Positions 46,626 to 57,689 of a DNA stretch of 64,000 bases are shown here, one piece after another; position 1 is the stretch's first letter; every line of letters starts with the position of its first letter. This stretch comes from Actinostola sp. cb2023 (Eukaryota > Cnidaria > Anthozoa > Actiniaria > Actinostolidae), in assembly GCA_033675265.1 (NCBI GenBank), contig JAUJYZ010000431.1, positions 15,001-79,000 on the forward strand. The letters are read 5' to 3'. The position numbers and the translations under genes were made by a program. The notes under the pieces are model-generated. The model did not search any database, had not been told where the DNA came from, and was given only the letters and a program-made list of their open reading frames with translations.

Positions 46626-46770
46626 TTTTTATTTCGCGTCATTTGGCTGATCAGCGTGAGCTATGCGTAGCGTCGCACTGGTTTGATGGAAAGAGCAAGA
46701 TAATACTCAGACGTCAGGTGTGGAATAAATTTGGCCACGAATTGTGACAATTTTATTCAATGACAAATAT
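46626..46770 (-). repeat. Distal part of split direct repeat B1
   Basis: Same as 46067-46211 with a few substitutions. It stops at CAAATAT where the 1.37-kb insertion begins. Confidence 0.85.
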
Positions 46771-48144
46771 GTACTGTTTACAGAATGAGTGGCCGTTCTG
46801 TATCGGTAGATACAGATACGAGCCGAAGACGAGTATCTGTAGATCCCATACAGAATGGACACGAATTCTGTAAACGGCTTCTAAAACTTTAATGTTCAAT
46901 TACACTATGTGAAACATAGTCCTCTTTAGTTTAGAAACTTTTTTTTTATTTGTGAAAGGAGTTCAATGTTCGATTCCTATAAAGTTCCATACATGCAAAA
47001 GCCAACAATAAAACATAATCGAGAACAACTTAAGCTAATTAGTATAGTCCCTAAAGTATAGTCCCTAAAGACCTTTTATTGATTGAGTTAGTTGGAATGT
47101 CGAAAAAGTGTTTAGCATTGCAGATTTAGTAAGATTTTGCAGTTTGATAAAGCAGTCAATCGATTGCATGCACTCCTTGAGGATAACGTGTGTTCTCAGC
47201 TCTTTCAAAGTGGAGTGGAGGAAAATATCATTAGGGAAAGGACTGGCCGCAGAAGTAATTGTTTTTTGCGTTACTAACGGACAACACAAGAACAGTTAGA
47301 AAAGGCCAGTGCTGCTCTGGCTCCTGTAAGTTCGCATACTCATACAAGTACATCTCAGTCTTCTACTGATGTTGATTTACCGTCGTTTGACTTTAATCTA
47401 AGTTCGCATGCATCTCAGTCTTCAACTGATATTGATTTTTAATTTGTTTAGTAATATAATTGCCTCTGAAGGGCTTGAATTGAACGACTCGGAGATATGC
47501 GATGACATTCTATCACGTATCGAGATACCTGATTTTGAGCCACAACAGTTTAGTCAGTTTGATATCAGTGACGATATTTTGGCACAAATTCCTATGCCAG
47601 AAATAGATAATGAAATAGACCAATGCAACAATTTCCCAGTGATGATTAATCCTATTTTCAATAACTGTGTTATTCATTTCACAAAGAAAGAGTAAGTTGT
47701 AGTGATGGATAATTGTTATATATTTCTTCATATTCAATAAATTTAATTTTCAAATTTGTTTTCTGTTTTGTTTTTATTTTACAGGTCTATGCCCATGAAG
47801 CTAAAAGTCAATAACGGATTTCAATGTCACATGGGGTTCAGTTACGTGTACAGTGACTGTTAAAATGATGTTTTATTTTAGTCAGTTCTGTATCCGTGTA
47901 ACAGACACTGATGTTTTATTCATCAGTTCTGTATCCGTGTAACAGACACTAATGTTTTATTAATGAGTTCTGTATAAGCACGTGATTGCATATCTAATCA
48001 GTCCCGCACTCCCCTGAGACATTCAAAGCCGCCCCCGACTTTTAGCTTCATGGATCTGTTCGTGGTTTACAGATGTCATCACGTGGTATAATTTAGCGCA
48101 CTTGATTGGCTAGCTACCTAATTGAATAATAATGAGTTTTAGAA
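46771..48144 (+). mobile_element. 1.37-kb insertion in B1, with a Crypton-like coding tail
   Basis: Comparison with the uninterrupted B2 copy sets both ends. The left end carries CTGTTTACAGAA and, about 100 bp inside, its partner TTCTGTAAACGG. Two copies of TCAGTTCTGTATCCGTG lie near the right end. On the + strand, an open segment (about 47280-47442) rich in Ser/Thr is followed by 47455-47694, acidic and ending NPIFNNCVIHFTKK. A C-terminal N-C-x-(I/F)-x-(F/V) tail is frequent in Crypton/DUF3504-type proteins, so a defective Crypton is possible. No terminal inverted repeats were seen, which also fits. Weak evidence. Confidence 0.55.
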
Positions 48145-48198
48145 AATGAGATTATAAAATCAACTCTCTCCAGTAAAGGTGGGGGAAATAACCGCCAC
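48145..48198 (-). repeat. Proximal part of split direct repeat B1
   Basis: AATGAGATTATAAAATCAAC and the following bases through CCGCCAC match 46212-46265. Confidence 0.85.
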
Positions 48199-48575
48199 AA
48201 GCCACCACAATGTGGCAACCCCACCAAGATGATATACGCAGAGCTCACGAGGAACGACCGAAAAAGAGACAACGATGCAGCCCATGTCTGACCATCACCG
48301 TTGCAATCAGCAATAACAGTTCAAATGTATTACATTGTCCATTAATGATTGATTGGGGATAGTGAAATAGCAGCCCCTGTCTGACCTACCTCATTTATTC
48401 CCTTATAATTGAAACACTATAAGCTAAGATGTCCAAGAAGCAGCCCTTGACTGACCAACTGGATGTATAGCCAGAGTAATATGGCGTAAACAAGCCTTAA
48501 TATCCTTTTGCTTTTTATTGTAACGGACTGGAGCGATGAAATAGCAGCCCCTGTCTGACCTATGTCATCTCCCTG
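48199..48575. other. Ngaro 3' untranslated part with repeated AGCAGCCC motif
   Basis: CAGCCC(C/A)TGTCTGACC occurs about four times (48275, 48370, 48440, 48546), a degenerate tandem between the recombinase and B1. Confidence 0.55.
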
Positions 48576-49530
48576 TCAGTTGGCATTTAAGGTTTCCGAC
48601 CTGAGATAAACTTTAAATGCGTCGGATTTCCAGCGACCAAGCGTGCGGATTTGAGCATCAGAAAAACCATGCTCTGCAGCATGGCAGGCTGCCCTGATGC
48701 GAAAACTATGGCTTTTGTACCTGCTAGAGTCCAGGCAGCAGAAAGCTAAACAACGTTTGAGTTCTGTGTTAAACATGCTAATGGTATTTGGACTCAAACA
48801 GGACGACAGAAGAAAGGACCCGGTTGCTGTCCTCGTAATTTACAATAATCGATAATTGCTTGAACGGGACAGAACGGAGTTGATGATTCCCGTTCAATGA
48901 GAATATTAAATGGCCGGTTATCCGTATTATGCTTAAATTTACTAATTGCTATCTTGACCATGTGCGTCCTTCCTTCGTGTTCGAGAAAGCTAATGTCCTT
49001 ATATTGGATTACGCTATCGGTGATTCCCACGCTTTTGGTCGCTAGCTCTCCGACCGAAAAGAAACCATAAAAGGCCGTTAAAAACATGGTCAAGTAAAGC
49101 GTGCGTTGTGAGAGGCCGAACAGTTGGTGAAATTAAGGGACTTTACAAGCTCGTGCAGTACAGTTCTCGATATAGGAAGTCTATTGTCGGCTGATTTATT
49201 TCGCCCTATTGCTGTCAACAATTTTTGAATCAAAAATGATTTAGTGGGGTCGTGTAAACTACTCATCTTGTGCGCGTAACCAATGGCCGACAAATAGGAT
49301 GCGATAGTAGAAGGGGCCAATTTCCGTGCACTGAGATACGCAATGAAAAGAGCTACATAACTTGTCGACAAAGGCAGCGTGGGCTTGGAAGACCGATAAA
49401 ATCGCTGATAGAATTCATTAAAAACCACCCATGCCCGCTGGTACATTCTACGAGATCCTGGTGTTAGAGCTGAACTTACGAGGTCCCTCAACTGAGTGAC
49501 AACTCTTCGGCTGTACGGTGTCTGACACAT
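48576..49530 (-). pseudogene. Tyrosine recombinase of the Ngaro element, two frameshifts
   Basis: The N-terminal core-binding part runs from about 49530: RRVVTQLRDLVSSALTPGSR, then RAWVVFNEFYQRFY and YLSARKLAPSTIASYLSAIG. A frameshift near 49100 leads to the second piece (49093-48794) with FLTAFYGFFSVGELA. A second frameshift near 48795 leads to the last piece (48797-48576), which carries the catalytic end: KSHSFRIRAACHAAEHGF (the H-x-x-R pair), LGRWKSDAF (Trp in the His/Trp position) and VYLR with the nucleophilic Tyr. The first catalytic Arg should lie in the second piece. Length of the joined segments (about 320 residues) is normal for DIRS-order recombinases. The enzyme would insert the circular DNA copy. 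The open reading continues upstream of 49530 into a CTGCAGACTGCAGA tandem, which is not part of the protein. Confidence 0.85.
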
Positions 49531-50693
49531 GCAGACTGCAGACTGCAGACTGCAGACTGATTTGAAGTGTATACATATGATATATATATATTTCGCTATT
49601 TCGAACAAATCCATTTCTCTTGGATTATTTTTTTCAGTCAATTACCATGTCGTTACCAGCTGGTTACTTATAAGGTCAGAAAATGTCAAAAGAAAATGAC
49701 TGAAGTATGTCTGTCATCGTTGGGCATTTAAAGTAATTGTTTTATTTTGGGCGTAATGTCGATGAAATTAGAAGATTTTGTGAGAGATCTTCATATCAGT
49801 TATGTATAGCAAGCTAAAACACTTTCATCATAACTGTCCCCTTCGTATTTCGCGATCGAAATATTTGGATTCTACTGTTTATTTGTACACACAGTATGGA
49901 TTTGTTCACAGTAGGAATTTAATTGCTGGGAATTTAATAGCAGTGACTTGAAAAAACAAGCGTTCAGACTCCTTCTCTTTACCGTGTGAACTTCGATGCA
50001 GTAGTTTATGTTTTATTTTAGGTGGTATCTAATGTCAACAGCACCGTAGATCGCCTAATGTGAACCGGTGATATTTCTATTTTTAAAACTCTTCATAAAC
50101 AGGTAAAACTAATCACTCATACTGAGCACTTTTATGTCGCAATTTCCATTGCTACTTTTTGTCACACGTGTACACTAGCCGCGACTATTCGCGATTTTAT
50201 TCGCGATATTTCGCGATATCGCAGTGGAATTTGCGAAAAAAATTGCATGAATAATCCATCCATATTGATAATGAATTACACTCGAATTAAAAAGTAAGAA
50301 CAATTTTATTTACTTCCAGTTCTTGGTCATAAATACTTTCTTGTTTCATTGCACAAGCCATTCCATCATGTCATGCCATCATTTATTAAGTCCACTCAGT
50401 GTGGCAGGATCGCGCTGTGCATTATGTATCATGCAATGACGTAGCACAATAAAATCAAGTAAAGTGAAGTGAAGTCAATTATGCATAACGATTATTTTTT
50501 ATATTTAATGCTGTCTCGGTTATTTCGAACCCCCGCTATTTCGAAATATGTTTTGTTTCCCCTGAGAGGTCGAAAAAGGGTTCAACAGTAATTATTCCCC
50601 AGCATGTTTCATGTCATCAGTTCCCAAAAATTAAATGACACCGAAACAATAATTTATTAAAAAATCTTTAAAAATAAATATTTTATAAATGAT

Positions 50694-53429
50694 TTATAAA
50701 ATAGTTATTTTTAAGGAGTTTCTAATAAATTGCTTATGGGTGTCATTTAATTTTGCTCGATCCTCTTCTGAAATCTGTAAGTGCAATGCAGCCTGGAATT
50801 CGGGGTTTTTCTGCCAAACACAAACGGGATTCAGGTGATAGTGGGTACGTTCTGGTTTGGTGCTGACTTTTAATGTCTCTGATCCTTTATCATACCAACT
50901 CCTGTATTCAGTCGTTGTTAAAGCAACGTCATAAGGACAGGGTGGTACGCCAGATTTATCTGGCCTGAGTTTTCCTGTGCAACCATAGCATACTTGGGCC
51001 TTTGACTTACTTAGCCATCGTAATTCGAACATTTGTTCACTGCAGCTTGCTGTGTTGCGAGGCCTTCTTTCAGTATAGTTAGCAGCTTCATCATTTCGGC
51101 TTGAAGCACTGGTAAAATTTATCTGTCGTACTCTTGTGTTTTGGTTGGGCTTTTTCCCCGTGTTCTTAGGAGCAGTACTCGATGCTGCGATGGTGATGTT
51201 TGGTCCTCCGCTCGAGTGGAACCACACAAGAAACTCACTTAAGGTTTCGCAGAAGTCGGCAACAGCCAGTGCATGTGAACACAACGAGGCACTTTTGAAA
51301 CCTTTACACGGGCACACGCAAGACCCACCTTTTTTCAGCGTGACAAAGTGAGGAATTCTTTCGCTTTCGCTTGCCACCATAAATCCCTCATGTTGGCCCG
51401 ATGCTTTGAGAATATTGTTGACATTTTTGCGAAGTTGCACAGCCTTGGCATACGCAGACTTAAAAGTGGTGGACAAGCCAGTTTCACTAAATGGAACTGA
51501 TAATCGTCGAATCGGTGAGTCGTCCTCAGATTCATTGTTTCTCAGTAGATCTTCACAAGAGACCATGGTCTCTTGAACTTCATTTCTGGCGTCGGAATAA
51601 TAGTGCGATGCCCAAGAAGTACTCGGAGTTGCTGATGAGGGTTGAGATGCCAATTCCACAACTCTGGTAGACGTCGATGTTTGACTTTGACTTTTGGTCT
51701 TAGAGATTGATTGGAGACTTGAGAGAGCCTTATGAAAATTGGTAAGATGGGATTTCTTTCGCGAATCGGACCACTCGTATGCCCAGGCATGATGGCTGAC
51801 TTTAAAGTGCTCAAATTTGGGGTCTAGAATGTAAGGACCATTTCCAATTATACTGTCTTCAATGTATGAAAGGTTAACATTTTTCTCTTTTCGAATGTTC
51901 TCAATAACTGTTGGCATGTCCGAAGCTCTGTAGTTTTGACGCACCTTGATATTTCGGTTCACAGACTCACAGTCATTGTTATAATAAAATTCGTAACCAA
52001 GGCCAAGGTCACGTCTAACAGGATAAAGTAACATCTCCTTTGCATCATTTGCTTCATAACGGACAAACCAAGTGTGGAATGTCGGACAGTTGGTATTTCT
52101 CGCTCTCTGTTCAAGGCTATCCCATGTTTCTTTCAGCTCAGCAAGGTCTTTGGTCGAAGTCCACCTCACTAGTTCGGTCCAGCAGGGCCCGCTCTTTTGT
52201 TACCTCGGAACCAAATATATCTTTAAGAATTTCATTCCTTTCAGGGTCTTTAATTCCTAGTTCTGTAAGTGTTCTCTTTATGTCATCCTCAAAATGTTTT
52301 TTGCAGGCAACAAACACAGCATATGGCAAATGTTTAGCAAATCCTTTTTTAATAGCTTTGTCTCTGTCTGATCCAATGGCAAGGATATTTGCCAGTGTTG
52401 GCCGTAATCTAACAAGGCAGTTCGCCAGATAGCCAAACACTTCTTGATCTTTATGTTTGTGTATGAGCGTTGGGCCCAACATGACTGCATGGTTACCAGT
52501 TCTTTTTGAACGAAGCAATTGATGACGATAGGTGGTCGGGGTTACATAAAATTCGCCACAGTTATATGTGGTGTCAACACTTAATATGCCGGGTCTGCTG
52601 GGATTTGTACGAAAGCGATCGAGATCATTCAACTGGCGATCATCCGCCAGAAATGCAAGTGGCTGTGGAGCACCTTGTACAAACTGCACAAATCTGTCCT
52701 TCTGGTTACTTTCTTCTACGCACTTAACGATAACTGCATATAGTTCGTCTTTATTTTGGTGCTTGCTTGCGGCCAATTCCGGTGTTAGGGCACGTTGTTT
52801 AAGCTTTTGCACCTGGTTAACTGAACGTGGTAAAGAGGAAACGTTTGTTGCTCCCACAATTCCTCCCTCGCTCTCTCGTCTCCATGTATACATCCCTTGC
52901 GGTTTTACCTTTCTTCAGTTTGTCCACCATAGCCTTAAGTGTGGATTTTTGAGTATTGACCTTTTTGGTAGGTGTAACGGCATGTTCACCTTTTTCGAAC
53001 AAGTAGCAGATCATCAAATACTGAACCGACTTGCCATCTTCCGTGGAAAGAGTGTACATCCTTCGTTTAAAATCTTTGTGCTTTTTATGTACGAAATATG
53101 TCTTCGTTAGAACATATTTTCTCCCATTCAGCGAAACCTTGTAGGTTTTTCGTCCATTGTTTCGCCAAGAAAAGTCATCAGATTTTAAATCGTTTTCGTC
53201 TTTAAGTGTTGTCTTGTCGAACACATATTATACAGAATTAACTTGGCAAACGGTTGGTCGATTACGGCATATCACAAAAGAAGGAGGATTGATTAGAAAC
53301 TGAACAATGTCTTTGTTCTTAAAGTTGTCAACCCAGGGAATATATGGACTTTGTGTATTGTCACGCAAGTACTGGACATCTTCGACGCTCACAGATAGCA
53401 AGGAGAAATCGGTTGACTCAGATGAACTG
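50694..53429 (-). pseudogene. MULE transposase with SWIM zinc finger, three lesions
   Basis: The last exon starts after an acceptor TATTATTGCAG near 53430. The frame runs STDFSLLSVSVEDV...FVICRNRP, is cut by a TAA at 53225-53227, and resumes with a FLYWCH-like segment (53224-52870: WRNNGRKTYKVSLNGRKY). A frameshift near 52870 leads to the core (52893-52138): LSVDTTYNCGEFYVTPTTYR (first Asp), ILAIGSDRDKAIKKGF (second Asp) and ACKKHFEDD. A frameshift near 52150 leads to the 491-codon ORF (52169-50694), with the DCESVNRNIK helix, a Ser-rich linker, the SWIM finger CPCKGFKSASLCSH, and a Cys-rich tail (CYGCTGKLRP...CPYD). Domain order and total length, over 800 residues, fit MULE-family transposases. 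Only three lesions, so relatively young; inactive as read. Confidence 0.85.
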
Positions 53430-53977
53430 CAATAATAATAACAATAAACAGTCATTGTCAAAAAGGTTACAAGTCCATGTAACGCGTACACCTGTTTTCC
53501 ACGTTGTCCTTTTTTTAAGCATAAAAAGTGCACAATAAAATTGATTAGCAAAACAATGAGCCAGCTTGAGTTCAGCTTGAGTGAATTTCTCTTTGTTTCT
53601 CTAATTATTTTTTTTGTTATTTACAATTTTGCAGTTTGTAAAAGGACAACGTTTTTGAAACAGGTGTAAATTTTAATACTGAAACTGTCACGTGACTTGA
53701 AACAAATTTGTACTATATAATGAAATCACTGCGATTATTGTCACAGTCTCAATATTAACAATATTAACACAGTCTCAATATTACCTTGGTTTCTATATTT
53801 AGCGAAGATAAAGCCGGTTTCTGTGTTTCTCATGTGACAGTTATATGATGGGGTTTATTCAATCCCAAAAACATTGGCGGTATGAAAACTATTATTATTC
53901 ATTTAAATAAATGACAGTTCAACTTTACATGCAGGAAGTACAAGCAATATACATGACTTTTGCACATAGATGATACC

Positions 53978-54228
53978 TTTCTTCAGATGGAGAAGATGGA
54001 GATTTTACAGTTACATCTTCAAAGCTCGTAACAGTTTGTTCTTTCAAAGAACTAAAGAGAACACAGAAAACGAAATGTCTCAGTTAGAATTTTTTTGAAT
54101 CGCACAATAATAGAGTAAGTTGGAAAACGACAAATCGATAAAATTCTAAGCATTTATTTTACCTGACTAGTGCGGACGAATCATCTTCTGAATCGGAGAC
54201 TATGTTAACTGACTCCCTTGCGGCCCTG
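53978..54228 (-). CDS. Probable upstream exons of the MULE gene
   Basis: Two short minus-strand segments have splice signals. 54228-54168 follows CGTGCAG and reads AARESVNIVSDSEDDSSALV before a donor GTAAAA. The second, about 54051-53985, follows TCTCTTTAG and reads SLKEQTVTSFEDVTV before GGTATC. Both are acidic and Ser-rich, like the start of the next exon (SSSESTDFS). An N-terminal acidic leader encoded by several small exons is the inference. Confidence 0.45.
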
Positions 54229-54800
54229 CACGTAAATATATAGTTTAAACAGATCAATGGACATGCACAATGGGAATTTTTAAAACAAATATAGGCGTGT
54301 TTAAGGATACGATTAATTTCGATTAATACGGTTAACTTCAGAGAAAATGGAAATCCTACCTCAAACATTTTCTCCATATTTTACCTGAAATAGGAAATTT
54401 AAATTCGGAATCAAATTATGTACAATTATGAAAGAATATTTAATTTGGGGAATAATGATATACATAAGTTTCTTTCCATAACAGTAATTGGTAACTCATT
54501 AACTTATGTCCAAGTACGTATTGTTGGACGAAATGTAGTATCGAGGAACATTCATGAGCTTACTGCTGAATAACCACCTATTTCAAAAAATCTTGCCATC
54601 TGAAATCTGAATATGAATCTGCAATCTGAGACCGAGAGGGATCGCTCTGATGACCGTGCGCGATACTATTGAAAGCGGTCAACGCATCTCGAAAAAACAC
54701 TATTAGATCTGCTTCCTTGCTCACTCGCTTCATGCTTGCTGCACGTCAGCAATATAAAGTAGAATATTGTCTGAACTTTTCCCTATTGAAGGTGCGTCAC

Positions 54801-56241
54801 CTATTGAAGCATAATGGACCGATGAACTTTCCTGCGGAATTGCGTCATTAACCGATGAGCCGCTAGGGTAGGATGGTGAATTAACCGAAATTCGCTGGGA
54901 TCTTTTTTGGGAACTATGCCTAATGGCGATGTGACAAAGTTGAGAAAAGGAGGAGTAGTAAAAGGACCGGCTATTCGACCAGCGTCAAGTTCTTTCTTTA
55001 ATTTAGCAAGTAAGATTGTTGGCTGATCACATGCGCTTTTTAAATTTGGTGACTCAAAAGCATGGCGTTCCCCAACGTAACTAATTCGAAAACCATATGT
55101 AAAATCGTTTATAATAAACTCTCTCAGCGATGGGTCATAAGGGTTTAAAAGAGTTTTAAGACGATCCACCCTTACGGGAGTTACTGGTGGGCTCCCTAAT
55201 ACTTGTCGCATGAGACGCTGATCCGAATCGCGGAGGAGCAGCACGCTGTTGAGCGTCCATTTGCGCATTGCACGGGAGTGTTTTGCTCCACAATTGGAGC
55301 ATTTGTGGTCAAATCGACAGCCGGCGCAGGACTTGCCGGCATTGAAAGTCCAGCAAGTTCCCTTTGCAAATGGTTGCCGAGCTTTTGGTCGCGCGTTGGC
55401 CCTTTCAACCGTTGTATACGATTTGGGACGAAAATTCGTCACCGCCTTCAGCCATAGTTCCCAATGAACGGCTTCCCAAGGGTAGTGTTCAAGGGCTGAT
55501 TGTCTAATGTAACGAAACTGTTCGTCGTATAACCCCCAATCCCCTGGTTTATTGGCAATGTCGCGAACTATCTCGCAATATTTCATTAGCTTAGGTGCTT
55601 TGCTGGCAAATTTTTCGGTATAAACCGCAACAAACGTATTGAAAGCGGAAAGCCACTGACTGATATTATTAATCTTCTTTGATGCGTGGCATGGCTCCAA
55701 GGTCAATTTAGGTTGGTTTACCGACCCTTCCGGCGATAGCGAAAGGGAAAAACGATCTTGTTTCAAAGAAGGTTGTAGTAGTGAGCCAAAATCAATAAAT
55801 TCATTTCCCCAAATTTTCGCCTTGATTTTGGGGCTGACCTGGCTGCCTAGAGATATCGCCACGCTGGTAAAAACGGGCGTGCGGGGCTCCGCCCCAATGG
55901 AGTTAACAGCGAGGGAGGATGGTGTAGCGCTCAATGCAGGAATACCTGCAGTAGTAATGCGGGAAACTTCATCCTGTATTACCCGATCGACCGTTCGTTC
56001 TTCGGTTGGTGATGCATGAGTTGTATTCGATACAGAACTTTGGCTTTCTGCAATCGCTTTTCTGAACCGCTTGAGACACAGCCACAGATATTGTAGTGGA
56101 CAGAGCTTGCACATCCAAGGTGATAGTCTTAGTTCGGGGTGGATTTTCCACGCTATTGCCGTCGCCAACGCTGGGGGAACGCTCGATGATTGGTGTGGTC
56201 GCCGGTCGGGTGCCGCGTCGAGCTCGTTTCTTGGGTGGCAT
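54801..56241 (-). pseudogene. Ngaro Gag and beginning of reverse transcriptase
   Basis: The likely start is ATG 56241 (MPPKKRARRGTRPATT), with a frameshift near 56060 into the long frame (to 54801). The Gag core includes FIDFGSLLQP, a helical segment ISQWLSAFNTFVAVYTEKF and the zinc-binding cluster CWTFNAGKSCAGCRFDHKC-x-x-CGAKH. The pol part begins TPVRVDRLKTLLNPYDP and reaches AGRIAGPFTTPPFLNFVTSP, LGIVPKKDPSEFRLIHH, the RT palm entry of DIRS-order elements. A one-base frameshift follows directly after that (near 54870), and after about 25 more codons in the new frame the sequence diverges at about 54795. The catalytic Y-x-D-D region is therefore absent. Gag would package the RNA; RT would copy it. 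Confidence 0.85.
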
Positions 56242-56688
56242 AACTTGAGAAATATACCAAAGATCAAACAACTGATAAACATCAATGATAATATTCTTCA
56301 CTGTTTCCAACATTCCTTAAATGGGGCAACACTAAAGTCATGCGCATTATTTTTTTATCGACATTGACAAACAAAATATATCAGTATTTAAGACATTTTA
56401 ACAGTCAAGTTCTCAAGTGAAATACATGCAAGAGTACCGAGTGGATAGGACACACCTTAATAAGGCGGCCGAATGGGTTGTACACTCATTTGGTATCTCT
56501 TCGCATAAAAATAAAATACACCAAAGCCATGTTCGAACAAATAATAGCACACAGTGCCAGACATAGTAGTGATGGACTAATATATAAAGGTCAACACAGC
56601 GACTCAACAAAATGCCAACACAAACATCAAACAGGCATGGGTATTTATATACATACTGGAACTGACGCAAAACAAAATTACTGACATG
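56242..56688. other. Spacer between Gag and the SGNH ORF
   Basis: AT-rich; the 85-codon minus ORF at 56413-56670 is Cys/Leu-rich without motif and is unlikely to be coding. Confidence 0.4.
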
Positions 56689-57261
56689 TCAATGCTGTGA
56701 TAGTAACCGCAAAGACCTTAGTGTCGCCCCGCGAAGACTGCGGTAAACTTTGTGCTGTTCCTTGTTGTTCAAGTGCACGCCATCACGTGTGTAGAAATCA
56801 TTCGAGGATTTCCAAAACCCTCTATGTCCCCAGAAAATAGCATATGGTAGTGGTTCTAAAACTACCCTTAGGTATTTTGTCAAAATGTCGACATCTTTAT
56901 TAAATCTTTCGGCTCCATCTCGACGAATAGTTTGGCATACACACACCCATTTTACTCCGTAAAAGTCGTGTAAACGAAGCACGAGTTCCTCGATCTCGGA
57001 ACCAACTTGCACAGGAGAGTGACATGTGAGATCGTTCGTACCGAGCTGCAAAATCACAATATTGGGAGCGAAAGATTCGACAGTGTGCATATCGTGTCGA
57101 ATGGTTTTTTCAACGGTACGCCCTCCCACGCCATGCCACATGGACGTCATTGGCTCCGCAATGTTCATTTTTTTGTTTAGATCGGGCGAGTTCTGCTCGA
57201 TAAATTGGCACAGTCGGCGAATGAAGGAGTGACCAAGAATCAAAACCTGTGGTGTAGCCAT
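56689..57261 (-). CDS. SGNH/GDSL-type hydrolase ORF of the Ngaro element
   Basis: I choose ATG 57261 as start (MATPQVLILGHSFIRR); the frame stays open upstream but without motif. The protein of 190 residues shows the SGNH blocks: GHS with the nucleophile Ser at about residue 12, G-V-G-G at 44-47 (Gly block), LGTND at 73-77 (Asn block), and DGVHLN at 160-165 with the Asp/His pair. SGNH enzymes hydrolyse esters; the substrate here is unknown. Ngaro-type elements are known to carry such an ORF, and it lies directly inside the A1 repeat, in the same orientation as Gag and recombinase. Unlike the other Ngaro ORFs it has no frameshift or stop. Confidence 0.85.
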   Translation of the reverse strand: MATPQVLILGHSFIRRLCQFIEQNSPDLNKKMNIAEPMTSMWHGVGGRTVEKTIRHDMHTVESFAPNIVILQLGTNDLTCHSPVQVGSEIEELVLRLHDFYGVKWVCVCQTIRRDGAERFNKDVDILTKYLRVVLEPLPYAIFWGHRGFWKSSNDFYTRDGVHLNNKEQHKVYRSLRGATLRSLRLLSQH

Positions 57262-57360
57262 AACTATTCGGGAAGAGGACAGTGTGTAATATTCAAATAG
57301 CAAAAGCCACTTGCCTGTTACTCTAATGGTGTTGACCAAGAGGACCAATACGGATTTCTT

Positions 57361-57643
57361 TAAATTTCTTTCTGAATTGTAGTCGCTTGTCTTCGCTATC
57401 AGTGATGAATTTGGGAAGGGGGTTTGTAGCAGTGTCCTGGTCTTTTATATCGGAAGATTGGACACGTGCTACACCTTGTCACGTGCTACGCCCTGTCACG
57501 AGACTACCCTATAGTCCCCAACCACCACCCGCAATAGTCCCCGACTACCACCCTGTTGGTGATTTGGGTTGAGTATACAATTACAAATAATTAACGTTAC
57601 GAAATAACGCGCCATAAAAATACCATTATCTTTGTCATATAAA
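57361..57643 (-). repeat. Split direct repeat A1
   Basis: The 5' end of the Ngaro element on the minus strand; nearly identical to 46334-46618. The ORF at 57387-57572 is the same by-product as in A2. Confidence 0.9.
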
Positions 57644-57689
57644 ATTGTTTTATCTCCACAAAAATGACGAGAAATGAGACAGTCCATAT

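Larger units (their letters stand above)
49560..54795 (-). mobile_element. MULE-bearing segment replacing RT/RNase H
   Basis: Between the end of the RT start (about 54795) and the beginning of the recombinase (about 49530) no RT or RNase H coding is seen. Instead the segment holds a MULE-type transposase gene with upstream exons. I could not find its terminal inverted repeats, so exact borders are uncertain. 49650-50690 is AT-rich and non-coding, with TTCGCGAT repeats at 50190-50222. Confidence 0.6.
46067..57643 (-). mobile_element. Ngaro-type (DIRS order) retrotransposon with split direct repeats, nested insertions
   Basis: Reading the minus strand: A1 (57643-57361), coding body, B1 (48198-48145 plus 46770-46626), A2 (46618-46334), B2 (46265-46067). 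A1 and A2, and B1 and B2, are nearly identical direct copies. The A1-body-B1-A2-B2 layout is the mark of Ngaro-type tyrosine-recombinase retrotransposons, which integrate through a circular intermediate. Coding order is SGNH hydrolase, Gag, start of RT, (gap), tyrosine recombinase. RT catalytic region and RNase H are missing and a MULE lies there. B1 is split by 46771-48144. About 68 bp between A2 and B2 (46266-46333) have no match in A1 or B1. Confidence 0.85.

Noticed and set aside
54159..54377. 72-codon minus-strand ORF taken whole
   Set aside because: Only the last 20 residues, between splice signals, look coding; the rest is AT-rich intron.
46360..57572. Identical 61-codon ORFs at 46360-46545 and 57387-57572
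   Set aside because: They are two copies of the A repeat of the Ngaro element, on the strand opposite to its genes.
46067..57643. LTR retrotransposon or retrovirus
   Set aside because: The terminal copies are split direct repeats, a tyrosine recombinase replaces the DDE integrase, and there is no protease or envelope.
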